64,000 bases of DNA from positions 2,310,001-2,374,000 of the forward strand of contig NZ_CP058908.1 of assembly GCF_021432765.1 (NCBI RefSeq). The letters run 5' to 3'. Made by a program: the position numbers and the translations under genes. The stretch is from Pseudomonas phenolilytica (GTDB lineage Bacteria > Pseudomonadota > Gammaproteobacteria > Pseudomonadales > Pseudomonadaceae). Of the stretch, positions 1 to 10,157 are shown one piece after another. Position 1 is the stretch's first letter. The number at the start of each line of letters is the position of its first letter. The notes beneath the pieces were generated by a model. It saw nothing but the letters and a program-made list of their open reading frames with translations, was not told the origin of the DNA and made no database searches.

Positions 1-459
<459 letters not shown>

Positions 460-500
460 CAAATTTCTAGAATCCATATCTTAAGCAACAGGAGTGCTAC

Positions 501-830
501 ATGAGCTTTCTGATCCCCGTCGCCCATGCCCAGGAGGCTGCTGCTGGTCCTGCCGGTACTGGTTTCGAATGGGTTTTCCTGGTCGGTTTTCTGGTCATCT
601 TCTATCTGATGATCTGGCGTCCTCAGGCCAAGCGCGCAAAAGAGCACAAGAACCTGATTGGCGGTCTGCAGAAGGGCGACGAAGTTGTCACTTCTGGTGG
701 CATCGCAGGCAAAGTCACCAAGGTTGCCGATGACTTCGTGGTAGTCGAGGTGTCCGATAACGTCGAACTGAAGTTCCAGAAAATGGCAATCGCCGCAACG
801 TTGCCAAAAGGCACGCTGAAGGCCATCTGA
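501..830 (+). CDS. yajC: Sec translocase accessory subunit YajC
   Basis: YajC is a small inner-membrane protein that joins SecD and SecF in the accessory complex of the SecYEG protein-export channel. The 109-residue product has one membrane segment at roughly residues 22-42 (WVFLVGFLVIFYLMIW), followed by a basic RPQAKRAKEH stretch and a small cytoplasmic domain. This matches the family in length and layout. The ATG follows an AGGAG-like site 10 bp upstream. It sits between tgt and secD, as in other pseudomonads. A GC-rich hairpin separates it from secD and may set relative expression. Confidence 0.96.
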   Translation: MSFLIPVAHAQEAAAGPAGTGFEWVFLVGFLVIFYLMIWRPQAKRAKEHKNLIGGLQKGDEVVTSGGIAGKVTKVADDFVVVEVSDNVELKFQKMAIAATLPKGTLKAI

Positions 831-853
831 GCCGAGTTATTCAATACCACGAC

Positions 854-880
854 GGGGCGCGCAAGGCGCCCCGCGTCTTT
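854..880 (+). terminator. GC-rich hairpin between yajC and secD, possible partial terminator
   Basis: GGGGCGC (854-860) and GCGCCCC (866-872) form a perfect 7-bp stem with a 5-base loop, followed by GCGTCTTT. The T run is only three bases, so termination would be leaky at best. It could lower secDF expression relative to yajC or protect the upstream mRNA from 3' decay. Only the structure is seen; function is inferred. Confidence 0.45.
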
Positions 881-894
881 AAGTGGGCGGCATC

Positions 895-2757
895 ATGCTG
901 AACAAGTATCCCCTGTGGAAATATCTGCTGATCCTGGCAGTGCTGGCTATTGGCCTGGTCTATTCCGCACCTAATCTCTATCCCGACGACCCGGCAATTC
1001 AGCTTACCGGCGCCAGCACGACGCTAAAGGTCGATCAGTCCGCGCTCGATCGTGCGGTCGGAGCGTTGAAGCAGGCTGGCATTGCGGTGAAAGCCGCCGA
1101 GGTTACCGAGAGCGGTGGCTTGCTGCGTCTGGAGCGACTGTCGGACCAGCTGCCGGCCAAGGAAGCCGTGCGCCGGGTCATGGGAGACGACTATGTAGTC
1201 GCTCTGAATCTGGCCCCGACGACGCCGCAATGGCTGCGCAATCTGGGCGCCAGTCCGATGAAGCTCGGGCTTGACCTGTCCGGTGGCGTGCATTTCCTCC
1301 TCGAGGTTGACATGGAGAAGGCCGTTGCCGCGCGCATGCAAGTCTATGAGGGCGAGGTCAAGGCACTGCTGCGCAAGGAGCGGATTCGTTATCGCAGCCT
1401 GCCGTCGCGCGGCGACGCGTTCCAGCTGGGCTTTGCCGACAGCGAAACCCTGGGGCGTGTTCAGGCGCTGGTACGCAAGAACTTCACGGATTTCGAACTG
1501 ACCAGCACCGAGCGTAGCGGACAGCAGGTTCTGAACGTCGCGTTGACCCAGGCCAAGCTGGCGGAAATTCGCGAGTATTCGATCAAACAGAACCTGACCA
1601 CCGTGCGTAACAGGGTCAACGAACTGGGCGTCTCCGAGCCGCTGGTCCAGCGTCAGGGCGCCAACCGAATCGTCGTCGAGCTGCCGGGTGTTCAGGATAC
1701 CGCCGAAGCCAAGCGCATCCTCGGTAAGACGGCGAGCCTCGAGTTCCGTCTCGCCGCCGAGCCCGACGCACCGCGCGCAACTACCGAGTCCTTCGAGTTT
1801 CGTGAGCCAGGTCGCCCGGCGGTAGCGCTCGAGCGCAGCCTGATCATTACCGGTGATCAGGTGACTGACGCTCAGGCCAGCTATGACGAAAACGGCCGGC
1901 CTCAGGTCAACATTCGTCTCGATGGTCACGGCGGCGATCTGATGAACCGCGCCACCCGCAATAACGTCGGGCGCAGCATGGCGGTCATTTTTATCGAGCA
2001 GAAGCCGGTTACCCGCTATGTACGACAGAACGTCGACGGCGTGGAGCAGGAAGTCATGCTGCAGAGCTTCCAGGAAGAGAAGCAGATCATCAGTCTGGCG
2101 ACTATTCAGTCACCTCTGGGCAGCCAGTTCCGCATTACCGGACTGGACGGACAAGGTGAATCTTCCGAACTGGCGCTGCTGCTGCGCGCCGGTGGGCTCG
2201 CGGCGCCGATGTATTTCGCCGAAGAGCGGACCATCGGCCCAAGCCTGGGCGCCGAGAACATCGACAAGGGAATCGAGTCCACCTGGTGGGCGCTGGTCTT
2301 CGTGTCGATCTTCGTCATCCTCATCTACAAGTTCTTCGGCGTGCTGGCGACTGTCGCACTGGCGTTCAACCTGGTGCTGCTGGTCGGTCTGATGTCGGTC
2401 ATCGGCGCCACGCTCACGCTGCCTGGTATCGCCGGTATCGTGCTGACGCTTGGCATGGCGGTGGATGCGAACGTGCTCATCTACTCGCGTATTCGCGAGG
2501 AGCTGAAAAATGGGCTTTCGGTTCAGCGTGCGATTCATGAGGGCTTCGATCGCGCGTACTCGGCGATTCTCGACAGTAACCTGACCACCCTGCTGGTCGG
2601 CGGGATTCTGTTTGCGCTGGGCTCCGGGCCGATCAAGGGTTTTGCGGTGACGATGTCGCTGGGGATTCTAACCTCACTGTTCACCGCCATCATGTTTACC
2701 CGCGGTATGGTCAACCTGATTTTCGGCGGTCGTAACGTCAAGAAGTTGTGGATCTGA
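895..2757 (+). CDS. secD: Protein-export membrane protein SecD
   Basis: SecD, with SecF, uses the proton gradient to pull exported proteins out of SecYEG on the periplasmic side. The 620-residue protein has an N-terminal membrane segment (residues ~7-27), a long periplasmic domain containing the LGLDLSGGVHFLLEVD motif, and five C-terminal membrane segments with the conserved GMAVDANVLIYSRIREE stretch. I chose ATG 895 (MLNKYPLWKY), which matches pseudomonad SecD. An in-frame GTG at 883 would add four residues. secF starts 10 bp after the stop, so the two are surely cotranscribed. Confidence 0.97.
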   Translation: MLNKYPLWKYLLILAVLAIGLVYSAPNLYPDDPAIQLTGASTTLKVDQSALDRAVGALKQAGIAVKAAEVTESGGLLRLERLSDQLPAKEAVRRVMGDDYVVALNLAPTTPQWLRNLGASPMKLGLDLSGGVHFLLEVDMEKAVAARMQVYEGEVKALLRKERIRYRSLPSRGDAFQLGFADSETLGRVQALVRKNFTDFELTSTERSGQQVLNVALTQAKLAEIREYSIKQNLTTVRNRVNELGVSEPLVQRQGANRIVVELPGVQDTAEAKRILGKTASLEFRLAAEPDAPRATTESFEFREPGRPAVALERSLIITGDQVTDAQASYDENGRPQVNIRLDGHGGDLMNRATRNNVGRSMAVIFIEQKPVTRYVRQNVDGVEQEVMLQSFQEEKQIISLATIQSPLGSQFRITGLDGQGESSELALLLRAGGLAAPMYFAEERTIGPSLGAENIDKGIESTWWALVFVSIFVILIYKFFGVLATVALAFNLVLLVGLMSVIGATLTLPGIAGIVLTLGMAVDANVLIYSRIREELKNGLSVQRAIHEGFDRAYSAILDSNLTTLLVGGILFALGSGPIKGFAVTMSLGILTSLFTAIMFTRGMVNLIFGGRNVKKLWI

Positions 2758-2767
2758 GGGCACGACC

Positions 2768-3679
2768 ATGATCAAGAACACCATTCGTTTCATGGCGATC
2801 CGCAATATCGCGTTCGCCATCACGGTACTGCTAACTGTTGTCGGCCTGGTGGCGCTTATCGGCAAGGGCCTCAACTTCGGCCTGGATTTTACCGGCGGCA
2901 CGTTGATCGAGCTGCAGTACGAGCAGCCGGCCGATTTGGAAGTGATCAAGCGTGAACTGGGCCAGGCGGGGTATGCCGATGCGGTGGTTCAGAGTTTCGG
3001 TGCGACCACGGATGTACTGATCCGCCTGGCCGGTGATGATCCGCAGTTGGGCAGCAAGATCAGTGCGGCGTTGAAGACCATCGATCCTTCGGCCCGCTTC
3101 GAGGTCAAGCGTGTCGAATTCGTCGGCCCCCAGGTAGGCGAGGAGCTGCGCGATCAAGGTGGCCTGGCGATGCTCCTGGCGCTGGGCGGGATCATGGTTT
3201 ATCTCGCATTCCGCTTCCAGTGGAAGTTTGGGGTCGGGGCGATCGCCTCGCTGGCGCACGACACCATTCTGACGTTGGGTATTCTTGCGTTTTTCGAGAT
3301 TCCGTTCGACCTGACGGTTCTGGCGGCGGTCCTGGCAATGATCGGTTATTCGCTCAACGACACGATCATCATCTATGACCGGATTCGCGAGAATTTCCGT
3401 GTACTGCGCAAGGCGGATCTGATCGAGAACATCGATATCTCGGTTACCCAGACGCTGTTGCGGACGATGGCGACCTCTTTCTCCACGGCGCTCGCGCTCA
3501 TCGCGTTGCTAGTCTTCGGTGGGGACACGCTGGCCAACTTCGCGCTGGCCCTGCTGATCGGCGTGGTGGTGGGTACCTACTCGTCTGTTTATATCGGGGC
3601 AACGGTGTTGGTATGGCTGAAGCTGACTGCCGCCGACCTCATGCCGCCGGCTGCCAGCGAGGTGGATGAGCGACCCTGA
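2768..3679 (+). CDS. secF: Protein-export membrane protein SecF
   Basis: SecF is the partner of SecD in the proton-driven step of Sec export. The 303-residue product has six predicted membrane segments. It carries the family N-terminal motif LNFGLDFTGGTLIEL and the conserved YSLNDTIIIYDRIREN stretch in the fourth segment. The length is typical of a stand-alone SecF; it is not fused to SecD. The ATG lies 10 bp after the secD stop. Confidence 0.97.
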   Translation: MIKNTIRFMAIRNIAFAITVLLTVVGLVALIGKGLNFGLDFTGGTLIELQYEQPADLEVIKRELGQAGYADAVVQSFGATTDVLIRLAGDDPQLGSKISAALKTIDPSARFEVKRVEFVGPQVGEELRDQGGLAMLLALGGIMVYLAFRFQWKFGVGAIASLAHDTILTLGILAFFEIPFDLTVLAAVLAMIGYSLNDTIIIYDRIRENFRVLRKADLIENIDISVTQTLLRTMATSFSTALALIALLVFGGDTLANFALALLIGVVVGTYSSVYIGATVLVWLKLTAADLMPPAASEVDERP

Positions 3680-3786
3680 TCGCGCCACGCATCCTGCGCG
3701 CAGCGCGTCTGCATTGGGAAACTTTTTGCGCTCCAGTCTGTCTGATCGGCACAGGCAGGCTGCGCTCTGCAGAAGGAGAGCAAGAA

Positions 3787-4320
3787 GTGAACAAGTCAAT
3801 GGTGACAGGGGCGATTCTGGGTGCGGTTGTGGCGACTGCGGGTGGGGCGTTAGCGACCTATAGTCTGGTCGATCGTGAGCCCGAGTTTGCCAAGGTCCTG
3901 GCGGTCAAGGCTGTAACGGAGTCCATCAAGACACCCCGCGAGGTCTGTAAGGACGTTGCGGTGACACGGCAGCGCCCTGTTCAGGACCAGCACAAGATCG
4001 CCGGTACGGTAATCGGTGCGGTGGCTGGTGGTCTGCTGGGCAACCAGATTGGTGGTGGCAATGGCAAGAAGATCGCCACCGTGGCTGGCGCGGCCGCCGG
4101 CGGTTACGCAGGCAACAAGATTCAGGGCAACATGCAGGCTGGCGACACCTATACGACGACGGAAACGCGCTGCGACACCGTGACCGACGTTGAAGATCGT
4201 ATCGTTGGCTACGACGTTAAGTACGATCTGGCGGGTGAGGTGGGACAGGTCCGTATGGATCGAGAGCCGGGCGACACCATCCCGGTGCGCGATGGCCAGT
4301 TGGTGTTGTCGCAACAGTAA
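3787..4320 (+). CDS. Glycine-zipper (17 kDa antigen-like) envelope protein
   Basis: This 177-residue envelope protein has an N-terminal hydrophobic anchor or uncleaved signal (residues ~5-28) and a glycine-zipper two-helix membrane region near residues 70-115 (GAVAGGLLGNQIGGG and GAAAGGYAGNKI). The type resembles SlyB and the rickettsial 17 kDa antigen. No lipobox Cys is present. Two Cys lie in the mature part (EVCKDV and TRCDTV). The GTG start is preceded by AAGGAG at a good distance; an internal ATG at 3799 is the alternative. An equivalent gene lies between secF and suhB in other pseudomonads. Its precise role is unknown to me. Confidence 0.88.
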   Translation: MNKSMVTGAILGAVVATAGGALATYSLVDREPEFAKVLAVKAVTESIKTPREVCKDVAVTRQRPVQDQHKIAGTVIGAVAGGLLGNQIGGGNGKKIATVAGAAAGGYAGNKIQGNMQAGDTYTTTETRCDTVTDVEDRIVGYDVKYDLAGEVGQVRMDREPGDTIPVRDGQLVLSQQ

Positions 4321-4340
4321 TTTCAGGTTTAACCCGAAAT

Positions 4341-4368
4341 AAAAAACGCCCCAATCGGGGCGTTTTTT
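4341..4368. terminator. Bidirectional Rho-independent terminator
   Basis: AAAAAACGCCCC (4341-4352) and GGGGCGTTTTTT (4357-4368) form a 12-bp stem with an AATC loop. Each strand ends in a T run. It lies between the convergent glycine-zipper gene and suhB and can end both transcripts. Confidence 0.93.
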
Positions 4369-4381
4369 ATTCGTCTCAGTC

Positions 4382-5197
4382 TCAGCGTTTGAGCGATGGT
4401 GTCAGGTGAGGCTGGATGGCGGTCAGTACCGCCTTGAAGCACTTGGTGTTGCCTGCCACGATCTGGCCCTTTTCCAGGAATTCGTGACCGCCGGCGAAGT
4501 CGCTGACTAGTCCGCCGGCTTCCTGGATCAGCAGGGCTCCGGCTGCCATGTCCCACTCGGAAAGACCGAATTCCCAGAACGCGTCGTAACGGCCGGCCGC
4601 CACATAGGCCAGGTCCAGGCTTGCAGCACCTGCGCGGCGGAGGCCGGCGGTCTGTCCGACCAGGCTGCGGAACATGTTCAGGTAGCTGTCGATATTATCC
4701 AGCTGGCCGTCACGAAACGGAAAGCCGGTTCCAAGCAGTGCACCCTCCAGGCTCTTGCGCGAACTGACACGCAGGCGGCGACCGTTGAGTGCTGCGCCGC
4801 GACCGCGACTGGCGGTGAATTCTTCCTGGCGCACCGGGTCGAGCACCACGGCATGTTCCAGACGGCCACGGTATTTGCAAGCGATGCTCACGGCGTAGTG
4901 GGGTACACCACGCAGGAAGTTGGTGGTGCCGTCCAGTGGGTCGATGATCCATAGGTAGTCGCTGCCGTCGCCGCTGCCTTCGAGCAATCCACTTTCTTCG
5001 GCGAGAATGCCGTGGCTCGGGTAGGCCTTGCGCAGCGCATTGACGATCACCTGTTCGGCGGCGTGATCGATCTCGCTGACGTAGTCCTTGCTGTCCTTTT
5101 CGCTGACCGAGATGACGTCCAGGCGCTCGGTGGAACGGACAATGAGTTCGCCGGCGCTGCGGGCGGCGCGCAGCGCGATATTCAGCATGGGCTGCAT
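4382..5197 (-). CDS. suhB: Inositol-1-monophosphatase family protein SuhB
   Basis: SuhB hydrolyses inositol-1-phosphate in vitro. In enterobacteria it is also a Nus-type factor for rRNA antitermination. The 271-residue product has the Mg-binding elements of the family: AEESG (residues ~67-71), DPLDGTTNF, and EWDMAAGALLIQEAGG near residue 220. Length is normal. It is convergent with the upstream gene and divergent from trmJ, with 147 bp between the two starts. Identity is secure; whether the main role here is phosphatase or transcription factor cannot be told from sequence. Confidence 0.96.
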   Translation of the reverse strand: MQPMLNIALRAARSAGELIVRSTERLDVISVSEKDSKDYVSEIDHAAEQVIVNALRKAYPSHGILAEESGLLEGSGDGSDYLWIIDPLDGTTNFLRGVPHYAVSIACKYRGRLEHAVVLDPVRQEEFTASRGRGAALNGRRLRVSSRKSLEGALLGTGFPFRDGQLDNIDSYLNMFRSLVGQTAGLRRAGAASLDLAYVAAGRYDAFWEFGLSEWDMAAGALLIQEAGGLVSDFAGGHEFLEKGQIVAGNTKCFKAVLTAIQPHLTPSLKR

Positions 5198-5344
5198 GGA
5201 TCGATACCTGGTCGTTTAAAGAAAGCCGGAAATTCTATCAGGAAAGCCGCCGCGCATGTAGCGGGCGATGCACGGCGTTCGCTGGATGGTTTGCGCCGTG
5301 CTGCGGTAAGCTTCGCGTCCGTTTTTTCGCACCGAGAAACCACT

Positions 5345-6121
5345 GTGTCGCTGCAAAATATCCGTGTGGTGCTGGTCAACACCAGTCATGCCGGCAACAT
5401 CGGGGGTGCGGCTCGCGCCATGAAGAACATGGGCCTGTCACGCCTGGTGCTGGTCGATCCGGAGGACTTTCCCAGCTCGGATGCGGTGGCCCGAGCTTCC
5501 GGTGCCACCGACATACTCGATGAGGCCCAGGTCGTGGCGACACTCGAGGAGGCGCTGGCGGGCTGTACGCTGGTGCTGGGAACGAGCGCGCGCGACCGCC
5601 GCATTCCCTGGCCGCTGCTCGACCCGCGCGAATGCGCAAGAGCAAGTCTTGAGCGGGCTGAGCAGGGCGGTGAGGTGGCCCTGGTGTTCGGTCGTGAATA
5701 TGCTGGACTCACCAACGAGGAGCTGCAGCGCTGTCATTTTCACGTGCACATTCCCTCCAGTCCGGAATTCAGCTCGCTGAACCTGGCCGCCGCGGTGCAG
5801 GTGCTGACCTATGAGGTGCGCATGGCATGGCTCGCCGCACAGGGACAGCCCACCAAGATGGAAAAGCTCGAAACCACGGCGATGCTCGATGTCCAGCCTG
5901 TCACGGCGGACGAGCTTGAGCACTATTTCGGTCACCTAGAGCAGACGTTAATCGAGATCGGCTTCCTCGATCCTGCCAAGCCTCGCCATCTAATGCCGCG
6001 TCTGCGTCGGCTTTACGGGCGCAGTGGCATCAGCAAGCTGGAAATGAATATTCTGCGCGGTATTCTCACCGAGACACAGAAGGCTGTTCGCGGTGAGCCC
6101 CACAAGCGGAGGCAGGAATAA
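5345..6121 (+). CDS. trmJ: tRNA (cytidine/uridine-2'-O-)-methyltransferase TrmJ
   Basis: TrmJ methylates the 2'-OH of position 32 in several tRNAs with S-adenosylmethionine. The SPOUT-fold domain (residues ~1-160) shows NTSHAGNIGGAARAMKNMG near the start, VFGREYAGLTNEEL, and SSLNLAAAVQVLTYE, which build the knotted cofactor site. The product is 258 residues from GTG 5345 (MSLQNIRVVLVN), matching the family. The frame stays open far upstream, but that part is antisense to suhB. cysE begins at the base after its stop, so the two are translationally close. Confidence 0.95.
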   Translation: MSLQNIRVVLVNTSHAGNIGGAARAMKNMGLSRLVLVDPEDFPSSDAVARASGATDILDEAQVVATLEEALAGCTLVLGTSARDRRIPWPLLDPRECARASLERAEQGGEVALVFGREYAGLTNEELQRCHFHVHIPSSPEFSSLNLAAAVQVLTYEVRMAWLAAQGQPTKMEKLETTAMLDVQPVTADELEHYFGHLEQTLIEIGFLDPAKPRHLMPRLRRLYGRSGISKLEMNILRGILTETQKAVRGEPHKRRQE

Positions 6122-6901
6122 ATGTTCGAACGCATGCGCGAAGACATCCAGAGCGTATTTCATCGCGACCCGGCTGCGCGTAACTCGCTGGAGGTCGTTA
6201 CCTGCTATCCGGGCCTGCACGCGATCTGGATCCACCGTTTTTCGCACTGGCTTTGGGTGCGCGAATGGAAGCTGCTGGCGCGTATGAGCTCGAACTTGGG
6301 GCGTTGGCTCACCGGCATCGAGATTCATCCGGGGGCACGTATCGGTCGGCGCTTCTTCATTGATCACGGCATGGGTATCGTCATCGGCGAGACAGCCGAG
6401 ATCGGCGACGATGTGACGCTCTATCACGGCGTCACGCTAGGCGGTACCAGCTGGAACAAAGGCAAGCGCCATCCGACGTTGGAAGATGGAGTGATCGTCG
6501 GTGCCGGCGCCAAGATTCTCGGGCCGTTCACCGTGGGCGCCGGCGCCAAGATTGGCTCGAATGCCGTAGTAACGCGCGCAGTGCCGGCCGGGGCGACCGC
6601 AGTGGGCATTCCGGGGCGCATCATCGTGAAGTCAGATGACGAGCAGGAAGCAAAGCGCAAGGCAATCGCCGAAAAGATCGGCTTCGATGCGTACGGTGTC
6701 AGCGGCGACATGCCGGATCCTGTTGCGCGTGCGATCGGCCAGCTGCTCGATCACGTTCAGGCGGTGGAAGACCGTCTGGAAGGCATGTGTGGGGCTCTCA
6801 AGGCCCTGGGGAGCGACTATTGCGCTGAGGATCTGCCGCAGTTGCGCGAGGAGGACTTCACCGAGGTCAAGGCGGCCGAGGAGGATGTCCCGCGCTCTTG
6901 A
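6122..6901 (+). CDS. cysE: Serine O-acetyltransferase CysE
   Basis: CysE acetylates serine with acetyl-CoA to O-acetylserine, the first step of cysteine synthesis. This is the short-N-terminus type (259 residues). It has the left-handed beta-helix of hexapeptide repeats at residues ~60-165, including [30 protein letters not shown] and VTLGGT, which carry the catalytic His and CoA site. The C-terminal tail is long and charged. It directly follows trmJ and precedes the isc operon, so the cysteine supplier stands next to the cysteine desulfurase. Identity is firm; feedback inhibition by cysteine is only inferred from the family. Confidence 0.96.
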   Translation: MFERMREDIQSVFHRDPAARNSLEVVTCYPGLHAIWIHRFSHWLWVREWKLLARMSSNLGRWLTGIEIHPGARIGRRFFIDHGMGIVIGETAEIGDDVTLYHGVTLGGTSWNKGKRHPTLEDGVIVGAGAKILGPFTVGAGAKIGSNAVVTRAVPAGATAVGIPGRIIVKSDDEQEAKRKAIAEKIGFDAYGVSGDMPDPVARAIGQLLDHVQAVEDRLEGMCGALKALGSDYCAEDLPQLREEDFTEVKAAEEDVPRS

Positions 6902-7014
6902 TGCGAGGGGTGGTGGGCAGCTGCTATCATGCCGGCCGTTCTGGCGTGACTGCCCGGTCCACTTTCCGCTGACCCGGATGGTACGGCCAATTCCTGAGTA
7001 ATTTAATGGGCCAT

Positions 7015-7047
7015 ATAGTTGACCTAAATACTCGGAAATAGCATAAT
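7015..7047 (+). promoter_or_regulatory. isc operon promoter with type 1 IscR site
   Basis: A -35 element TTGACC (7019-7024), a 17-bp spacer and a -10 element CATAAT (7042-7047) form a good sigma-70 promoter 33 bp before iscR. Bases 7015-7039, reading ATAGTTGACC then TAAAT then ACTCGG, fit the type 1 IscR consensus (imperfect inverted repeat around an AT core). They cover the -35 and spacer, as expected for repression by [2Fe-2S]-IscR. Confidence 0.85.
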
Positions 7048-7079
7048 TGCATCCAAACCGTGATGCTTGGTGCAAGCCG

Positions 7080-7571
7080 ATGCGATTGACCACTAAAGGC
7101 CGTTATGCCGTGACCGCCATGCTCGATCTAGCGCTACATGCGCAGCATGGACCGGTTTCTCTCGCCGATATTTCGGAGCGGCAGGGGATTTCGCTTTCCT
7201 ATCTTGAACAGCTGTTCGCCAAGTTGCGGCGCGGCAGTCTGGTCACCAGTGTGCGTGGGCCTGGTGGCGGCTATCAACTCTCGCGTGACATGGCGGGTAT
7301 TCAGGTCGCCCAAGTGATCGATGCCGTCAATGAATCGGTCGACGCCACGCGCTGCCAGGGGCTCGGAGGCTGTCATTCCGGAGATACCTGTCTGACTCAC
7401 CATCTATGGTGCGATCTGAGCCAGCAGATACACGAATTTCTAAGCAGCATCAGCCTGGCTGATCTAGTAAAGCGCCAGGATGTGCAGCAGGTTGCCCTGC
7501 GCCAAGACATGCGTCGTGCCAACAGTGCCTCACCGCAGCTGGATAAGATCGAAGCGTCCGCCATCGAATGA
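7080..7571 (+). CDS. iscR: Iron-sulfur cluster regulator IscR
   Basis: IscR is an Rrf2-family winged-helix regulator. With a [2Fe-2S] cluster it represses isc; without one it controls other targets. The 163-residue product starts with [18 protein letters not shown]. It carries the cluster ligands as C-x5-C-x5-C followed by His ([17 protein letters not shown], around residues 90-108). Start ATG 7080 is chosen by homology; 11 further upstream codons are open but overlap the promoter. It heads the operon and its own site lies at 7015-7039, so autoregulation is expected. Confidence 0.97.
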   Translation: MRLTTKGRYAVTAMLDLALHAQHGPVSLADISERQGISLSYLEQLFAKLRRGSLVTSVRGPGGGYQLSRDMAGIQVAQVIDAVNESVDATRCQGLGGCHSGDTCLTHHLWCDLSQQIHEFLSSISLADLVKRQDVQQVALRQDMRRANSASPQLDKIEASAIE

Positions 7572-7603
7572 GCCGGACGACCGCCTGATTAGGAGATAAG
7601 CGA

Positions 7604-8818
7604 ATGAAATTGCCGATTTACCTGGATTATTCCGCCACTACTCCGGTTGATCCCCGCGTTGCCGCGAAGATGGTCGAATGCCTGACTATCGATGGCAATT
7701 TCGGCAACCCGGCTTCCCGCTCGCATGCCTTTGGCTGGCGCGCCGAAGAAGCAGTAGAGAATGCTCGTCGTCAGGTGGCAGAGCTGGTGAATGCTGATCC
7801 CCGTGAAATCGTCTGGACATCCGGTGCTACCGAGTCGGACAACCTTGCGATCAAGGGGGTGGCGCATTTCTATGCCAGCAAAGGTAAGCACATCGTCACC
7901 ACCAAGATCGAGCACAAGGCGGTTTTGGATACCACTCGCCAGCTCGAACGCGAAGGCTTCGAGGTGACCTACATCGAGCCGGGCGAGGACGGCATCATCA
8001 CGCCGGCGATGGTTGAGGCGGCGCTGCGCGAGGACACCATCCTGGTGTCGGTGATGCATGTGAACAACGAGATTGGCACCATTAACGATATCGCCGCCAT
8101 TGGCGAACTGACCCGTGCTCGCGGCGTTCTTTTCCACGTTGATGCCGCGCAATCTACCGGTAAGGTCGAGATCGACCTGGAGGCAATGAAGGTCGATCTG
8201 ATGTCGTTCTCGGCACACAAGACCTACGGGCCGAAGGGCGTGGGTGCGCTTTATGTGCGTCGCAAACCGCGGGTGCGCCTCGAGGCGCAGATGCATGGTG
8301 GTGGACATGAGCGCGGCATGCGCTCCGGTACGCTGGCGACCCATCAGCTGGTTGGGATGGGCGAAGCCTTCCGCATTGCCAAGGAGGAGATGGTCCAGGA
8401 ACGCGAGCATATTCGCGCCTTGCGCGACCGTTTTTTCAGGCAGGTCGAGCATCTGGAAGAGTTGTATGTGAATGGCAGCATGACCGCCCGGGTGCCACAC
8501 AACCTCAACCTCAGCTTCAACTATGTGGAAGGCGAGTCGTTGATCATGGCACTCAAGGACCTGGCAGTGTCATCCGGTTCTGCCTGTACCTCCGCATCGC
8601 TCGAGCCTTCTTACGTGTTGCGCGCATTGGGGCGCAACGACGAACTGGCGCACAGCTCGATTCGCTTCACCTTCGGTCGTTTCACCACGGAGGAAGAAGT
8701 CGATTACGCAGCACAGAAGGTCAGCGAAGCGGTAACTAAATTGCGTGAGCTGTCCCCCCTGTGGGACATGTTCAAAGACGGTGTCGATATTTCCAAGGTC
8801 GAGTGGCAGGCCCACTGA
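7604..8818 (+). CDS. iscS: Cysteine desulfurase IscS
   Basis: IscS is a PLP enzyme that takes sulfur from cysteine and hands it to IscU for Fe-S clusters and to tRNA thiolation. The 404-residue product shows the PLP lysine in [12 protein letters not shown] (about residue 206) and the persulfide Cys in [17 protein letters not shown] (about residue 328), which identifies the IscS group. An AGGAG site precedes the ATG. It is the second gene of the operon, 32 bp after iscR. Confidence 0.98.
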   Translation: MKLPIYLDYSATTPVDPRVAAKMVECLTIDGNFGNPASRSHAFGWRAEEAVENARRQVAELVNADPREIVWTSGATESDNLAIKGVAHFYASKGKHIVTTKIEHKAVLDTTRQLEREGFEVTYIEPGEDGIITPAMVEAALREDTILVSVMHVNNEIGTINDIAAIGELTRARGVLFHVDAAQSTGKVEIDLEAMKVDLMSFSAHKTYGPKGVGALYVRRKPRVRLEAQMHGGGHERGMRSGTLATHQLVGMGEAFRIAKEEMVQEREHIRALRDRFFRQVEHLEELYVNGSMTARVPHNLNLSFNYVEGESLIMALKDLAVSSGSACTSASLEPSYVLRALGRNDELAHSSIRFTFGRFTTEEEVDYAAQKVSEAVTKLRELSPLWDMFKDGVDISKVEWQAH

Positions 8819-8862
8819 GCCGTCGTCGGCTCCGCAACGCTTGATTCAGAGAGGATTGCATC

Positions 8863-9249
8863 ATGGCTTACAGTGAAAAGGTCATCGACCACTACGAAAA
8901 TCCGCGTAACGTCGGCAAGTTCGACGCCGAGGATCCGAACATCGGCACCGGCATGGTCGGCGCGCCGGCATGCGGCGACGTGATGCGGCTGCAGATCAAG
9001 GTCAACGAGCAGGGCATCATCGAAGACGCCAAGTTCAAGACCTATGGCTGTGGATCGGCCATCGCCTCCAGCTCCCTCGCTACCGAGTGGATGAAGGGCA
9101 AGACGCTGGAAGAGGCAGAAACCATCAAGAACACCCAGCTCGCCGAAGAGCTGGCACTCCCGCCGGTGAAGATTCACTGCTCGGTACTTGCCGAAGACGC
9201 GATCAAAGCTGCCGTGCGCGACTATCGCGAGAAGAAAGGCCTGCTCTAA
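8863..9249 (+). CDS. iscU: Iron-sulfur cluster scaffold IscU
   Basis: IscU is the scaffold on which IscS and an iron/electron source build [2Fe-2S] clusters. The 128-residue product has the three cluster Cys in PACGDV, YGCGSA and KIHCSV, with the conserved Asp after the first. The LPPVK motif (about residues 99-103) is the peptide bound by the HscA chaperone encoded three genes later, so the partners are all present in this operon. Confidence 0.98.
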   Translation: MAYSEKVIDHYENPRNVGKFDAEDPNIGTGMVGAPACGDVMRLQIKVNEQGIIEDAKFKTYGCGSAIASSSLATEWMKGKTLEEAETIKNTQLAEELALPPVKIHCSVLAEDAIKAAVRDYREKKGLL

Positions 9250-9262
9250 AGGAGGTTTGTCG

Positions 9263-9586
9263 ATGGCTATCACCATGACCGAAGCCGCGGCCCAGCATGT
9301 CAATCGTTCGTTGCAGGGGCGTGGAAAGGGCGTAGGCGTGCGGCTGGGCGTCAGGACCACCGGCTGCTCCGGGTTGGCCTATGTGCTGGAATTCGTCGAT
9401 GAAACCAGCGCTGAAGATGCGGTGTTCGAAAGTCATGGCGTCAAGGTCATCATCGATCCGAAAAGCCTCGTTTATCTTGACGGCACCGAGCTCGATTTCG
9501 TCCGCGAAGGGCTCAACGAAGGTTTTAAGTTCAATAACCCCAACGTGCGTGGCGAATGCGGCTGCGGCGAGAGCTTCAATATCTGA
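9263..9586 (+). CDS. iscA: A-type iron-sulfur carrier IscA
   Basis: IscA carries and delivers Fe-S clusters or iron, mainly for [4Fe-4S] assembly. The 107-residue product has the three invariant Cys as TTGCSG (residue ~35) and ECGCGES (near residues 99-101). Start ATG 9263 follows a very strong AAGGAGGT site at 9249-9256. The frame is open further upstream but overlaps iscU. Its stop is 7 bp before the hscB start. Confidence 0.97.
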   Translation: MAITMTEAAAQHVNRSLQGRGKGVGVRLGVRTTGCSGLAYVLEFVDETSAEDAVFESHGVKVIIDPKSLVYLDGTELDFVREGLNEGFKFNNPNVRGECGCGESFNI

Positions 9587-9593
9587 GGACGCT

Positions 9594-10115
9594 GTGGGCA
9601 ATCCCTGTCATTACGCGCTTTTCGATCTGCAGCCGGAGTTCGATCTCGATCTGAACGACCTTTCGGAGCGCTATCGAAATCTGGCGCGCCAGGTTCACCC
9701 CGATCGTTTTGCCGACGCCGGCGAGTCCGAGCAGCGCCAGGCGCTGGAGCGCTCGGCCAATCTCAACGAGGCATACCAGACGCTCAAGTCGCCGGCCCGG
9801 CGCGCGCGTTATCTGTTGAGTCTGCAGGGACACGACCTGCCTCTTGAAGCCACCGTGCAGGACCCGACATTCCTCATGCAGCAGATGCACTGGCGCGAAG
9901 AGCTGGAGGCGCTGCATGAGCAGGTCGACCTCCCGGGGATCGCCACTTTCAAGGTGCGCCTCAGGGATGCCCAGCGCGCGCTGGATGAGCGCTTCGCGCA
10001 GATCTGGCGTGATGCTTCATCGCCTGAAGAGGCCGAGCGCCTAGTGCGACGCATGCAGTTTCTCGACAAGCTGTCCCAGGAAGTGCGCGCACTCGAAGAG
10101 CGCCTCGACGATTAA
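9594..10115 (+). CDS. hscB: Co-chaperone HscB (Hsc20)
   Basis: HscB is a J-domain protein that brings IscU to HscA and stimulates its ATPase during cluster transfer. The 173-residue product has an N-terminal J domain with HPD (in [12 protein letters not shown], residues ~34-36) and a C-terminal three-helix IscU-binding domain. I chose GTG 9594 ([13 protein letters not shown]), which agrees with pseudomonad homologues. The longer open frame upstream overlaps iscA in another frame. Confidence 0.95.
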   Translation: MGNPCHYALFDLQPEFDLDLNDLSERYRNLARQVHPDRFADAGESEQRQALERSANLNEAYQTLKSPARRARYLLSLQGHDLPLEATVQDPTFLMQQMHWREELEALHEQVDLPGIATFKVRLRDAQRALDERFAQIWRDASSPEEAERLVRRMQFLDKLSQEVRALEERLDD

Positions 10116-10157
10116 CCTTCGCGTGGCGCCTGGCGCTGCGCTCGACATCAGACAGAT

